DNA of 64,000 bases. It comes from Streptomyces actinomycinicus. GTDB taxonomy: Bacteria; Actinomycetota; Actinomycetes; Streptomycetales; Streptomycetaceae. Location: contig NZ_JAERRK010000019.1 of the NCBI RefSeq assembly GCF_016741775.1, positions 116,410 through 180,409 of the forward strand, read 5' to 3'. Under the pieces are notes generated by a model. That model did no database searches. It had not been told where the DNA came from and worked only from the letters and a program-made list of their open reading frames with translations. Shown here one piece after another: positions 1 to 7,095 of this stretch (its first letter is position 1; the number at the start of each line of letters is the position of its first letter). The position numbers and the translations under genes are program-made.

Positions 1-542
1 GTGGCGGCACGCTCCTGGGACAGGGCCGCGTACTCGTCCACGTCCCGGCGGGAGAAGCCCTCGATGGTGGCGATCAGGTCGGCGCCGACGCCCTGGGGCA
101 CGAAGTTGACGGCGAGGTTGGTCATCGGGTCGTTGAACCAGGCACCGCCGTCCGAGGCCATCGGGACCCGGGACATGGACTCGACACCGCCCGCGAGGAT
201 CAGGTCCTCCCAGCCGGAGCGGACCTTGGCGGCGGCCAGGTTGACGGCTTCGAGGCCGGAGGCACAGAAGCGGTTCTCCTGGACGCCCGCGACGGTGTCG
301 GGCAGTCCGGCGGCGATGGCGGCGATCCGGGCGATGTCGGAGCCCTGGTCGCCGACGGGGCCGACGACGCCGAGCACGACGTCGTCGATCGCGGCGGGGT
401 CCAGGCCCGGGAAGCGGTCGCGGATCTCGTGGATGAGGCCGATGACGAGGTCGATGGGCTTCGTGCCGTGCAGGGCGCCGTTCGCCTTGCCGCGGCCACG
501 CGGGGTGCGGATCGCGTCGTAGACGTACGCTTCGGTGCTCAC
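1..542 (-). CDS. Acetyl-CoA C-acyltransferase (thiolase), N-terminal part
   Basis: The 5' end of a thiolase gene that runs off the left edge; about 180 codons are visible. It starts at a GTG (542-540) with an AAAGG ribosome site 8 bases upstream. The N-terminus (MSTEAYVYDAIRTPRGRGK) and the stretch around residues 85-95 with ENRFCASGLEAVN hold the active-site Cys of the thiolase fold, which attacks acyl-CoA. Family role: thiolytic cleavage of 3-ketoacyl-CoA in fatty-acid or aromatic degradation. The upstream CoA-transferase gene ends 43 bases before it on the same strand, so the two are probably co-transcribed. Substrate cannot be told; it could also be a sterol-carrier-type thiolase. Confidence 0.9.
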   Translation of the reverse strand, partial: MSTEAYVYDAIRTPRGRGKANGALHGTKPIDLVIGLIHEIRDRFPGLDPAAIDDVVLGVVGPVGDQGSDIARIAAIAAGLPDTVAGVQENRFCASGLEAVNLAAAKVRSGWEDLILAGGVESMSRVPMASDGGAWFNDPMTNLAVNFVPQGVGADLIATIEGFSRRDVDEYAALSQERAA

Positions 543-585
543 TGGTGTGCCTTTCGGGAGGGTGGGCCGAGCGGGGTGGGCGGGG

Positions 586-1752
586 TCAGCCGCCGTCGGT
601 GACCAGGTCGTCGGGGTCGCCGGCGGGGCGTGCCGGTATGCCCCAGTCCCGGGCGACCGTGTCCGTGTCCGCGCCGGGCCGTGCGGGTCCGGTGCGGACG
701 GCGGTCGGGGTCGCCGAGAAGCGCGGGGCGGGGGCGGGCTGGGTGATCCCGCCGTGGTCGGTGAAGGTGCCGCGGGCGGCCAGGTGCGGGTGGTGCGGGG
801 CCTCGCCGAGGCTCAGTACGGGCGCCACGCAGGCGTCGGTGCCCTCGAAGACGGCCGTCCACTCGGCCCGGGTACGGGACTTGAAGGCGGTGGCGATCCG
901 TTCCCGCAGCTCGCCCCAGCGCGTCCAGTCCTTGTGGGCCGGCGCCAGGTCGTCCAGGGCGAGCAGGTGCAGGAACTCCTCGTAGAACTTTGCTTCCAGG
1001 GCGCCGACCGCCATGTATCCGCCGTCGGCGGTCTCGTAGGTGCCGTAGTAGGGGCAGCCGCCGTCGAGCAGGTTGGCTCCGCGCCGGTCCTGCCAGCCGC
1101 CGGCGGCGAGCATGCCGTGGATCATCGCGGAGAGGTGGGCCGTGCCGTCGACGATGGCGGCGTCGACGACCTGGCCGGCGCCGGTCGTCCGCGCGTGGTG
1201 CAGGGCCGCGAGGACGCCGACGACCAGGTAGAGGCTGCCGCCCGCGTAGTCCCCGAGGAGGTTGGCGGGCACGGCCGGGGGTTCGTCCGGGCGGCCGATC
1301 ATGCCGAGCGTGCCGGTGAGCGCGATGTAGGCGACGTCGTGGCCCGCGCGCTGGGCGAGGGGGCCGTCCTGTCCCCAGCCGGTCATGCGGCCGTAGACCA
1401 GGCGTGGGTTGCGGGCGTGGCAGTCCTCGGGGCCGATGCCGAGCCGCTCGGCGACGCCCGGGCGGTAGCCCTCGACCAGGATGTCGGCGCGCTCGGCGAG
1501 GCCGAGGACGCGCGCGGGGCCGTCCGGTGCCTTCAGGTCGATCACGACGGAGCGCTTGTTGCGGTTGGTGACGTCGTACGCCGGGTCGACGGCGAGGCCC
1601 GGGCCGCCCGGCCGGTCCACCCGAACCACGTCGGCGCCCAGGTCGGCCAGCAGCATGGCGGCGAACGGGCCCGGCCCGATGCCGGCCAGTTCCAGCACCC
1701 GCACGCCGGAGAGCGGGCCTGCGCCCGGCGTCGGCGGTCCTGCCGTGGTCAT
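586..1752 (-). CDS. CaiB/BaiF family CoA-transferase (alpha-methylacyl-CoA racemase-like)
   Basis: Class III CoA-transferase of 388 residues, the normal length for this family. The ATG at 1752 begins MTTAGPPTPG, followed by the family start LSGVRVLELAGIGPGPFAAMLLADLGADVVRVDRP; later come NRNKRSVVIDLK and a GHDVAYIALTG segment, which match alpha-methylacyl-CoA racemases more closely than formyl-CoA transferases. Role from the family: 2-methylacyl-CoA epimerisation or CoA transfer during branched-chain fatty-acid or sterol breakdown, in the cytosol. It precedes the thiolase by 43 bases, which supports a beta-oxidation-type operon. A longer in-frame extension upstream of 1752 has no family similarity and was not used. 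Confidence 0.88.
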   Translation of the reverse strand: MTTAGPPTPGAGPLSGVRVLELAGIGPGPFAAMLLADLGADVVRVDRPGGPGLAVDPAYDVTNRNKRSVVIDLKAPDGPARVLGLAERADILVEGYRPGVAERLGIGPEDCHARNPRLVYGRMTGWGQDGPLAQRAGHDVAYIALTGTLGMIGRPDEPPAVPANLLGDYAGGSLYLVVGVLAALHHARTTGAGQVVDAAIVDGTAHLSAMIHGMLAAGGWQDRRGANLLDGGCPYYGTYETADGGYMAVGALEAKFYEEFLHLLALDDLAPAHKDWTRWGELRERIATAFKSRTRAEWTAVFEGTDACVAPVLSLGEAPHHPHLAARGTFTDHGGITQPAPAPRFSATPTAVRTGPARPGADTDTVARDWGIPARPAGDPDDLVTDGG

Positions 1753-2066
1753 GCGACCAGCCCCCAAACGTGTGTGACACAACTGATGTAACACCGGTGA
1801 TGCTAGGAACGCCTTCGACCGGACACAAGACCTGAACGAGCAAGCGCTTAGCCAAGTGCCCGTCGAGCCGGTCATCACCCGGGAGAGTGACGGACCCCTG
1901 GGCCGGCTCCCTCACGTGCGTGCGGGAACGCCGGGAGACGCAGGAGCCGCCGGGAGACGCAGGAGCCGTCGGGACACGCGCAGCCCCCGAGGCCGCAGGA
2001 GCTGCCCGGGAGGCCGACGGGACGCGCGGAGGGCGGGTTCCCCTACGAGGCGGAGGTAGGTCTCCG
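1753..2066. other. Intergenic region with short palindromes and tandem repeats
   Basis: No convincing gene is seen here. Two perfect palindromes lie in front of the CoA-transferase gene: TGTGTGACACA at 1771-1781 and CACCGGTG at 1792-1799, both plausible repressor sites for that operon. A 19-bp unit is repeated head to tail at 1931-1949 and 1950-1968, with a diverged third partial copy. A 14-bp unit CTACGAGGCGGAGG occurs at 2043-2056 and again at 2067-2080. Confidence 0.5.
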
Positions 2067-2240
2067 CTACGAGGCGGAGGCGCCGGTCTGCGCTACGGGG
2101 CGTATCGGGGCGATCGCGTCCGTCGGTCCGACGGTGATCCCCGGCGGGGAGAGCGCGAACGCGTGCGCTTTCTCCCACTTCTTCGGGGCATTCCCGGCCA
2201 CGGCCACCGCTGCCTCCAGGCTGGTCGTCGGACTGCGCAC
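2067..2240 (-). CDS. Small hypothetical protein (57 aa)
   Basis: A reading frame on the minus strand from a GTG at 2240 to a TAG at 2067. Third codon positions are almost all G or C, as in real Streptomyces genes. The product contains SLEAAVAVAGNAPKKWEKA and ends in a Pro/Ala-rich tail; no domain is recognised. A weak GAGG ribosome site lies just upstream. It is divergent from the oxidoreductase at 2311, with 70 bases between the starts. No function can be given, and it could be chance. Confidence 0.4.
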   Translation of the reverse strand: MRSPTTSLEAAVAVAGNAPKKWEKAHAFALSPPGITVGPTDAIAPIRPVAQTGASAS

Positions 2241-2310
2241 ACCTCACGCTAGCCTCAGCCACCGACAGCGGCGCGGGCTGCGCGACGGGCCGCACGAACC
2301 AAGGGGTGTC

Positions 2311-3489
2311 ATGAGCAGGCTGAACCGGACGCAACGTCCCTACGACCTGGTGCTCTTCGGAGCCACGGGATTCGTCGGCACGCTCACGGCGCAGTACCTC
2401 GCCGCGCATGCGCCGCAGAACCTGCGCTGGGCGGTCGCCGGCCGCGACGAACGCAGGCTGGAACAGCTGCGCGAACAGTTGCCCGGCGGCACCGGCGTCG
2501 GCGTCCTGCGCGCCGACGTGGCCGAACCGGACACCCTGCGCGCCCTCGCCGACCACGCGCGCGTGGTCGCCACGACCGTGGGCCCGTACGTGCTGCACGG
2601 CGAGGCGCTCGTCGCCGCCTGTGCCGACGCCGGTACCGACTATCTGGACCTCACCGGTGAGCCGGAGTTCGTCGACCTGATGTACGTACGGCACGACGCA
2701 CGCGCGCGTGAGACCGGCGCCCGTCTGGTGCATGCCTGCGGCTTCGACTCCGTACCGCACGACCTGGGCGCGTACTTCACCGTCCGGCAGCTGCCGGAGG
2801 GCGTTCCGCTGACCGTGGACGGCTATGTGACCGTCGACGCGGCCTTCTCCGGCGGCACCCTCGCCTCGGCGCTGAACCAGATGGGCCGCGGACGGCGGAT
2901 GCTGGCCGCCGCGCGTGAGCGGGCCCGGCACGAACCACGGCTGCTGGGCCGCCGGGTGACGGCGCCGGCGGGCGCGCCGAAGTTCGCCGGCGAGGTCGGC
3001 GCGTGGGCGCTGCCGCTGCCGACCATCGACCCGCGGATCGTCTGCCGTTCGGCACGCGCGCTGGAGCGGTACGGCCCGGACTTCCGCTACCGGCACTACG
3101 CCGCCGTGAAGCACCTGCCGGTCGCCCTCGGCGGCGTCGCCGCCGTCGGCGCGGTGACCGCCGCGGCCCAGCTGCCGCCCGCGCGGCGCTGGCTGTCGGC
3201 CCGGCTCGCGCCGGGCGACGGACCGAGCGCCGAGAGGCGCGCGAAGAGCTGGTTCACCGTGCGCTTCGTCGGTGCGGGCGGCGGTCGGCGCGTGTTCACC
3301 GAGGTCGCCGGCGGCGATCCCGGATACGACGAGACGGCGAAGATGTTCGCCGAGGCGGCCCTGTGCCTGGCCTTCGACGACCTCCCGCAGACGGCCGGTC
3401 AGGTCACCACGGCCCAGGCGATGGGCGACGCCCTGACCGCACGCCTGCGCGCCGCCGGGATCACCTTCCGGGTGGCGGCGGAAAGCTAG
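2311..3489 (+). CDS. Saccharopine dehydrogenase family / trans-acting enoyl reductase-like oxidoreductase
   Basis: A 392-residue protein with an N-terminal Rossmann motif (GATGFVG, residues 17-23), expected to bind NAD(P). Order and length match the saccharopine-reductase-like family that includes mycobacterial trans-acting enoyl reductase (phthiocerol/glycolipid reduction): residues 1-130 nucleotide-binding, then HACGFDSVPHDLGAYF, and a C-terminal region with FTEVAGGDPGYDETAKM. The ATG at 2311 follows AAGGGG; longer upstream starts lack coding character. It probably reduces a polyketide- or lipid-linked enoyl group, but the substrate is unknown. Its 3' end overlaps the convergent endonuclease V gene by 29 bases. 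Confidence 0.85.
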   Translation: MSRLNRTQRPYDLVLFGATGFVGTLTAQYLAAHAPQNLRWAVAGRDERRLEQLREQLPGGTGVGVLRADVAEPDTLRALADHARVVATTVGPYVLHGEALVAACADAGTDYLDLTGEPEFVDLMYVRHDARARETGARLVHACGFDSVPHDLGAYFTVRQLPEGVPLTVDGYVTVDAAFSGGTLASALNQMGRGRRMLAAARERARHEPRLLGRRVTAPAGAPKFAGEVGAWALPLPTIDPRIVCRSARALERYGPDFRYRHYAAVKHLPVALGGVAAVGAVTAAAQLPPARRWLSARLAPGDGPSAERRAKSWFTVRFVGAGGGRRVFTEVAGGDPGYDETAKMFAEAALCLAFDDLPQTAGQVTTAQAMGDALTARLRAAGITFRVAAES

Positions 3490-4171
3490 CGGCGTCCCGC
3501 AGGGCCTGCCGGCACAGGGCGTCCGCCCGGCGGGTGGTCTCCGGCAGGCGGAACCGCGGGGTCAGTGCCAGGGTGTGCGCCACCGCGCCGGCCAGGCCGA
3601 CCCGGTGGCCGACGGAGACGAAGACCGGCTTGACGCCGTCCCGGGTGCGCAGGGCGCGCCCGACCTCCTCGGCGCCGGCGAGCAGCGGCGCGGAACCGCC
3701 CCGCGCCGGCCCCGGGTCGTCGTAGGTGAAGGTGAACGGGTTCTTGGCCACGCCGATCGTCGGCAGGCCGGTGAGCACGCCCAGGTGGCTCGCCAGGCCG
3801 AAGCGGCGCGGGTGGGCGAGCCCGTAGCCGTCGCACACGACCAGACCGGGCGGGCAGGGCAGCCGGTCCAGGGCCGCCAGCACGGCCGGGATCTCGCGGA
3901 AGGCGAGGAGCCCGGGCACGTAGGGGAAGGAGACCCGGCCGACGGCCGTCGCCTCCCCCACGACGTCCAGCGTCGTGGCGTCCAGCACGACGGCCGCAGC
4001 CGCGACTAGGTCCAGGGCGTCGTCGTAGGCGACGTCCACCCCGGTGACGAGGCCCGTGCCGGGCGGTGGCCCGGGTTCGTCCAGCACCACCCGCCCGCGC
4101 AGCTCGTCCTGGACGGTGCGGGCCTCTTCCTCGGTCGCGGGCCAGCCCGCGGGTACGCCGACGATCGTCAT
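3461..4171 (-). CDS. nfi: Endonuclease V (deoxyinosine 3'-endonuclease)
   Basis: A 236-residue endonuclease V, which nicks DNA (or RNA) one base 3' to deaminated adenine (inosine). Family signatures are all present: VDVAYDDA with catalytic Asp46, FPYVPGLLAFREIP (residues 82-95) with wedge Tyr84 and Glu93, VVCDGYGLAHPRRFG with Asp114, and the GVAKN turn near residue 141. The ATG at 4171 is chosen because MTIVGVPAGWP matches the usual N-terminus. It is convergent with and overlaps the preceding oxidoreductase gene by 29 bases, so no terminator fits between them. Confidence 0.93.
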   Translation of the reverse strand: MTIVGVPAGWPATEEEARTVQDELRGRVVLDEPGPPPGTGLVTGVDVAYDDALDLVAAAAVVLDATTLDVVGEATAVGRVSFPYVPGLLAFREIPAVLAALDRLPCPPGLVVCDGYGLAHPRRFGLASHLGVLTGLPTIGVAKNPFTFTYDDPGPARGGSAPLLAGAEEVGRALRTRDGVKPVFVSVGHRVGLAGAVAHTLALTPRFRLPETTRRADALCRQALRDAASFPPPPGR

Positions 4172-4231
4172 GATCCGTGACTGTACGGGCCCTTGACGGA
4201 CCGTCCGCCCGGCGGGGGTAGGCTCGCGATC

Positions 4232-4528
4232 ATGTTCGTGTTGGAGCTGACCTACACCGCCCCGCTCGAGGCCGTGGACGCCGTCCTGCCGGACCATGTG
4301 GTCTGGCTGGAGGAGCAGTACGAGAAGGGCTTCTTCCTGGCTTCGGGACGCAAGAACCCCCGCGACGGCGGGGTGATCCTGGCCGTCGCGGGGGACCGCG
4401 CCCGCATCGAGGAACTCGTCGCGGGCGACCCGTTCACCGTCGCCGGCGTGTGCGCCTACCGCATCACGGAGTTCATCGCCACGAAGACGGCCCCCGAGCT
4501 GGCGCGGTACCGGCAGACGCTCGGCTGA
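4232..4528 (+). CDS. YciI family protein
   Basis: A 98-residue YciI-like protein with a ferredoxin-like alpha+beta fold. The start MFVLELTYTAPLEAVDAVLPDHVVWLEEQ contains the family His (DHVVWL) and later SGRKNPRDGGVILA, the conserved active-site-like loop. Family members are small dimeric proteins of mostly unknown function, some with dehydrochlorinase-like or muconolactone-isomerase-like activity. The start codon at 4232 is 60 bases from the divergent endonuclease V start. Confidence 0.88.
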   Translation: MFVLELTYTAPLEAVDAVLPDHVVWLEEQYEKGFFLASGRKNPRDGGVILAVAGDRARIEELVAGDPFTVAGVCAYRITEFIATKTAPELARYRQTLG

Positions 4529-4544
4529 GCCCGGGGGCTCAGCC
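4523..4544. terminator. Bidirectional terminator overlapping two stop codons
   Basis: Perfect 9-bp inverted repeat GGCTGAGCC / GGCTCAGCC with a four-base loop. The hairpin contains the TGA of the YciI gene (4526-4528) and the stop of the convergent 112-aa gene (4539-4541), so one stem can serve both strands. Confidence 0.6.
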
Positions 4545-4877
4545 CTTCTTGGCGTTCAGCGCACGCTGCAGCTGATCCTTGTTCATGTTCGAGCGGCCCT
4601 CGATGCCGCGTTGCTTGGCCTCGTTGTACAGCTGGTCTCGGGTCGGGCCCTGTGAACCGGCCCGGTTGCCCGACCGCTGACCGCCACGCCTGCTCGACGA
4701 CATGTCCTGGGTCGAGCTGCGGCTGGCGGTCTTGGACTCGCCCGAGCGGGCACGTTCCTTGTTCACGGTCCGCGCGGCGATCTCCTTGGCACGTCCAGCG
4801 CTCTCGCCCCGGTCCTGTGCGCTCTGCTTGATGTGCTCGTACTGACGTTCGCGCTTGGGGCTGGAACCGGCTGGCAT
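4539..4877 (-). CDS. Basic, disordered protein with Rho-N/SAP-like C-terminus ('plasmid stabilization protein' family)
   Basis: A 112-residue, highly charged protein, rich in Arg, Lys, Ser and Gln. The N-terminal half (PKRERQYEHIKQSAQDRGESAGRAKEIAARTVNKERARSGES) is conserved in actinobacteria under the name plasmid stabilization protein. The C-terminal 40 residues, TRDQLYNEAKQRGIEGRSNMNKDQL, resemble a Rho-N/SAP helix-extended-loop-helix that may bind nucleic acid. The middle is a Ser/Arg/Gly linker. No operon partner; convergent with the YciI gene. A nucleic-acid-associated role is inferred, not shown. Confidence 0.8.
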   Translation of the reverse strand: MPAGSSPKRERQYEHIKQSAQDRGESAGRAKEIAARTVNKERARSGESKTASRSSTQDMSSSRRGGQRSGNRAGSQGPTRDQLYNEAKQRGIEGRSNMNKDQLQRALNAKKG

Positions 4878-4932
4878 GATCGCTCCCTTCCTTTGCGGCA
4901 GGGGACGAGTACCCGCGTTCCGGGCACTTAGC

Positions 4933-6051
4933 TCACCGTTCCAGTCGTGCCACTCTTCCCCGCTCTCCGGCGGCCCAGCAGCTCAGGTCGGGCGTGCAGG
5001 CCACGGTGTCGTACGAGCCGGGGTCGATCGTCCGCCAGCTGCGGCCGCCGTCGGTGGTGAGGTCGGTGCCGGCCGGGCCGACGGCCAGGGCGGCGCCGCG
5101 GCTGTGCGGGAGCCAGGCGGCACCGGAGCGGTACGCGGGGGGCGGGGTGGCGGCCGGCCGCCAGGTACGGCCGCCGTCGGCGGTGACCGCGGCGGCCTGC
5201 GGCGAGGACTCGCCGGGGCGGTAGTCGCCGCCGACCGCGATGCCGTGGGTACGGTCGCGGAAGGCGAGCGCGAAGACGCCCCGCGCCGGATCGCCCGCCG
5301 GGACCGGCGTGTCGGCGGCCGTCCAGGTCCGGCCGCGGTCCGCGGAGTGCAGCACGCGCGCGTGGGCGGCCCCGCCGGTGGCCAGCCAGACGTCCTTCGG
5401 GCCGGAGGTGACCAGGCACTGGCCGCTCGCGGCGAAGCCCGCCTCGCCCTCCAGGGCGGGCGGCATGCCGTCCGAGGGCAGGACGCGCCAGGAGCGTCCG
5501 CCGTCGGCGGTGGACAGGATGCGGAACCTCCCGTCCACGGGGTCGCCCATGGCGAGGCCGTGGCGTCGGTCGAAGAAGGCCAGGCAGTCGTAGAAGGCCT
5601 TCGGGTCGGTGTTGCGGAAGGACTCCGTCCAGGTCGTCCCGCCGTCGTCGGTGCGGTACACCCGGGACGCCTCGCCCTCGCCGATGGCCAGCACCACCGC
5701 GCGCCGCGCGTCGAACGCCTCGACGTCCCGGAACTGCACGTCGGCCGCGCCGGGCGGAGAGACGTTCCGCCAGTTCGCGCCGCCGTCCGTGGTGCGCAGG
5801 ACCGTGCCGCCGGTGCCGGCCAGCCACGCGGTGTGCCGGTCCACGGCCGCGAGCCCCCGGAAGCGGACCTGCGGGGTGCCGGAGTCCTTCGGTGCCCAGT
5901 GCACTCCTGCCCCGACTTCACTCGCCGGCCCGGCCGGCCGGGCCGCGGCCGCCGGGACCGTCAGTGCGGCCAGTGCCGCCCCGCACGCCGCCCCCGTCGC
6001 CATCAGCTTGCCGGCCCGTCCCCCGCGTCGCGTGCTCCCCAAGCGCCTCAT
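4933..6051 (-). CDS. Secreted BNR/YCF48-like beta-propeller protein (sialidase-fold)
   Basis: A 372-residue secreted protein. Start ATG at 6051 gives MRRLGSTRRGGRAGK, a hydrophobic stretch (residues 17-40) and an Ala-rich cleavage region near residue 42. The mature part carries repeated Asp-box-like segments: TTDGGANW, TDDGGTTW, TADGGRSW, SADRGRTW, TADGGRTW and TTDGGRSW, about 45-60 residues apart, as in YCF48/photosystem II assembly factor-like and BNR propellers. There is no clear sialidase Arg triad, so the often-used label oxidoreductase or sialidase is unsupported. Likely an extracellular binding or scaffold propeller. Confidence 0.82.
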   Translation of the reverse strand: MRRLGSTRRGGRAGKLMATGAACGAALAALTVPAAAARPAGPASEVGAGVHWAPKDSGTPQVRFRGLAAVDRHTAWLAGTGGTVLRTTDGGANWRNVSPPGAADVQFRDVEAFDARRAVVLAIGEGEASRVYRTDDGGTTWTESFRNTDPKAFYDCLAFFDRRHGLAMGDPVDGRFRILSTADGGRSWRVLPSDGMPPALEGEAGFAASGQCLVTSGPKDVWLATGGAAHARVLHSADRGRTWTAADTPVPAGDPARGVFALAFRDRTHGIAVGGDYRPGESSPQAAAVTADGGRTWRPAATPPPAYRSGAAWLPHSRGAALAVGPAGTDLTTDGGRSWRTIDPGSYDTVACTPDLSCWAAGERGRVARLER

Positions 6052-6352
6052 GGCGGGCGAAGCTAGTCCACTCCCCCGGCGCCGTCCAGAGGACCACCCC
6101 GCGGGCCCTCGCACCGCGGTCGCCGGCGTGGTGCCGGTCGGCCGCCGGGGCGACCGGGCCGCCGCCCGCCTGCGGGCCGCATGCCGCCGGCAGCGGAAAG
6201 CGAACGGGGACGGCCGCACGGCCCTCGTGCATGAAGGCGGTGACCGAGGTCACTCGTTCCCCGTGTGCACGCATCGGCCGTTTCCGTCGTCTCTTCCGTT
6301 GCCGGGTGTCGCACATCCGGCCGTAGTCCAGCCGTCACGAGGGAGCAAGGCG
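6052..6352. other. Divergent intergenic region with a GTGACC palindrome
   Basis: No gene seen. A perfect 14-bp palindrome, GTGACC-GA-GGTCAC, lies at 6240-6253, about 100 bases upstream of the ssgD start, and is a candidate regulator site for that developmental gene. It does not fit the BldD consensus exactly. Confidence 0.4.
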
Positions 6353-6769
6353 TTGTCCACCGTCATCGAGCAGCCGGTAGAGGCCCGTCTCGTCGCCGCA
6401 GCCCCGCGCATGCCGAGCATTCCCGCCACGCTGCGCTACGACCGGCGCGACCCGTTCGCCGTCCGCATGACCTTCCCCGCCCCGGCCACCCTGGAGGGCG
6501 TCGAGGTGTGCTGGACGTTCTCCCGGGAGCTGCTGGCGGCCGGGCTGCACGGCCCCGAGGGCCACGGCGACGTGCGCGTGCGGCCGTACGGGTACGACCG
6601 CACGGTGCTGGAGTTCCACGCCCCCGAGGGCACCGCGATCGTGCACGTGCGCTCCGGTGAGATACGCCGGTTCCTGGAGGCGGCCGGCGAGCTGGTGCCC
6701 GTCGGCCTCGAACACCTCCAGCTGGACCTCGACCACGACCTGGCCGAGCTGATGCGGGACGCCTGCTGA
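6353..6769 (+). CDS. ssgD: SsgA-like sporulation/cell-division protein
   Basis: A 138-residue SsgA-like protein, the normal size for this family found only in morphologically complex actinomycetes. The TTG at 6353 is preceded by GAGGGAG at a 7-base spacing and gives STVIEQPVEARLVAAAPRMPSIPATLRYDRRDPFAVRMTF; the LRYDRRDPFAV and FSRELLAAGLHGPEGHGDVRVRPYG segments are family hallmarks. SALPs steer septum placement and spore-wall synthesis. The symbol ssgD is chosen because the neighbourhood (wblH, ABC-F, pca genes) resembles that of S. coelicolor ssgD as remembered; assignment among the paralogues is therefore inferred. Confidence 0.82.
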   Translation: MSTVIEQPVEARLVAAAPRMPSIPATLRYDRRDPFAVRMTFPAPATLEGVEVCWTFSRELLAAGLHGPEGHGDVRVRPYGYDRTVLEFHAPEGTAIVHVRSGEIRRFLEAAGELVPVGLEHLQLDLDHDLAELMRDAC

Positions 6770-6834
6770 GCGCTCCGCGCGCGTGAGGAGCGTGGTCGGC
6801 CGTCCGTGCCGCCGGGTCCGGAAGCGTCCCGCCG

Positions 6835-6871
6835 TTAATTCGTTGACACCCCTCCCCCGCCCTCGTACGGT
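6835..6871 (+). promoter_or_regulatory. WblC/WhiB7-type promoter of the ABC-F gene
   Basis: TTGACA at 6843-6848, a 17-base spacer, and TACGGT at 6866-6871 form a near-consensus housekeeping promoter. The AT block TTAATT at 6835-6840 sits two bases upstream of the -35, in an otherwise very GC-rich stretch. An AT-rich patch next to the -35 is the known mark of promoters activated by WhiB7/WblC with the principal sigma factor. Transcription would start near 6878, leaving a leader of about 215 bases. Confidence 0.65.
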
Positions 6872-6895
6872 GTACAGCGGTTCTGTTGCCGTCGA

Positions 6896-6949
6896 TTGGA
6901 GAAGGACGTTGCTCGTCTGAGGTTCTGGGACATCGCGTCGCACCTGTGA
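6896..6949 (+). CDS. Putative leader peptide with RLR macrolide-arrest motif
   Basis: An upstream reading frame from TTG 6896 to TGA 6947-6949 encodes MEKDVARLRFWDIASHL. The Arg-Leu-Arg (+X+) motif is the known element at which macrolide-bound ribosomes stall in Erm leader peptides such as ErmDL. The stop lies within the first hairpin of the attenuator. Weakness: no Shine-Dalgarno is visible ahead of 6896. An alternative three-codon frame, TTG-CTC-GTC-TGA at 6909-6920, does have GGAGAAGGA upstream. Confidence 0.45.
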   Translation: MEKDVARLRFWDIASHL

Positions 6950-7005
6950 GGTGTACGCGGCGTACGACCTCGGCGTCCGAGCCGTCCTCCGGCACAGGCC
7001 TTTTT
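6941..7005 (+). promoter_or_regulatory. Attenuator-like set of competing hairpins ahead of the ABC-F gene
   Basis: Stem A pairs CACCT (6941-6945) with AGGTG (6949-6953). Stem B pairs GAGGTGTACG (6948-6957) with CGTAC and ACCTC (6961-6971, one bulged G), so it excludes A. Stem C pairs CTCGG (6969-6973) with CCGAG (6977-6981) and excludes B. A GCCG/CGGC hairpin (6981-6993) then leads to a T5 run at 7001-7005, a rare U-tract for this genome. This is the layout of a transcription attenuator. Folding energies were not computed. Confidence 0.5.
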
Positions 7006-7095
7006 CATGGCCGCCTCCGTGCCCAGACCCTTCGGTTTCCGCCTCGCGGTGTCTCACACGCGTCCACCGACCCCACGCACCCTCGCGAGGCGCCC

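Noticed and set aside
1887..2252. 121-codon plus-strand frame
   Set aside because: Arg/Gly-rich text over tandem repeats with no ribosome site; the opposite strand 2067-2240 has better coding bias.
6240..6253. BldD box upstream of ssgD
   Set aside because: GTGACC-GA-GGTCAC has one base less between its arms than the BldD consensus, so it is listed only as a palindrome.
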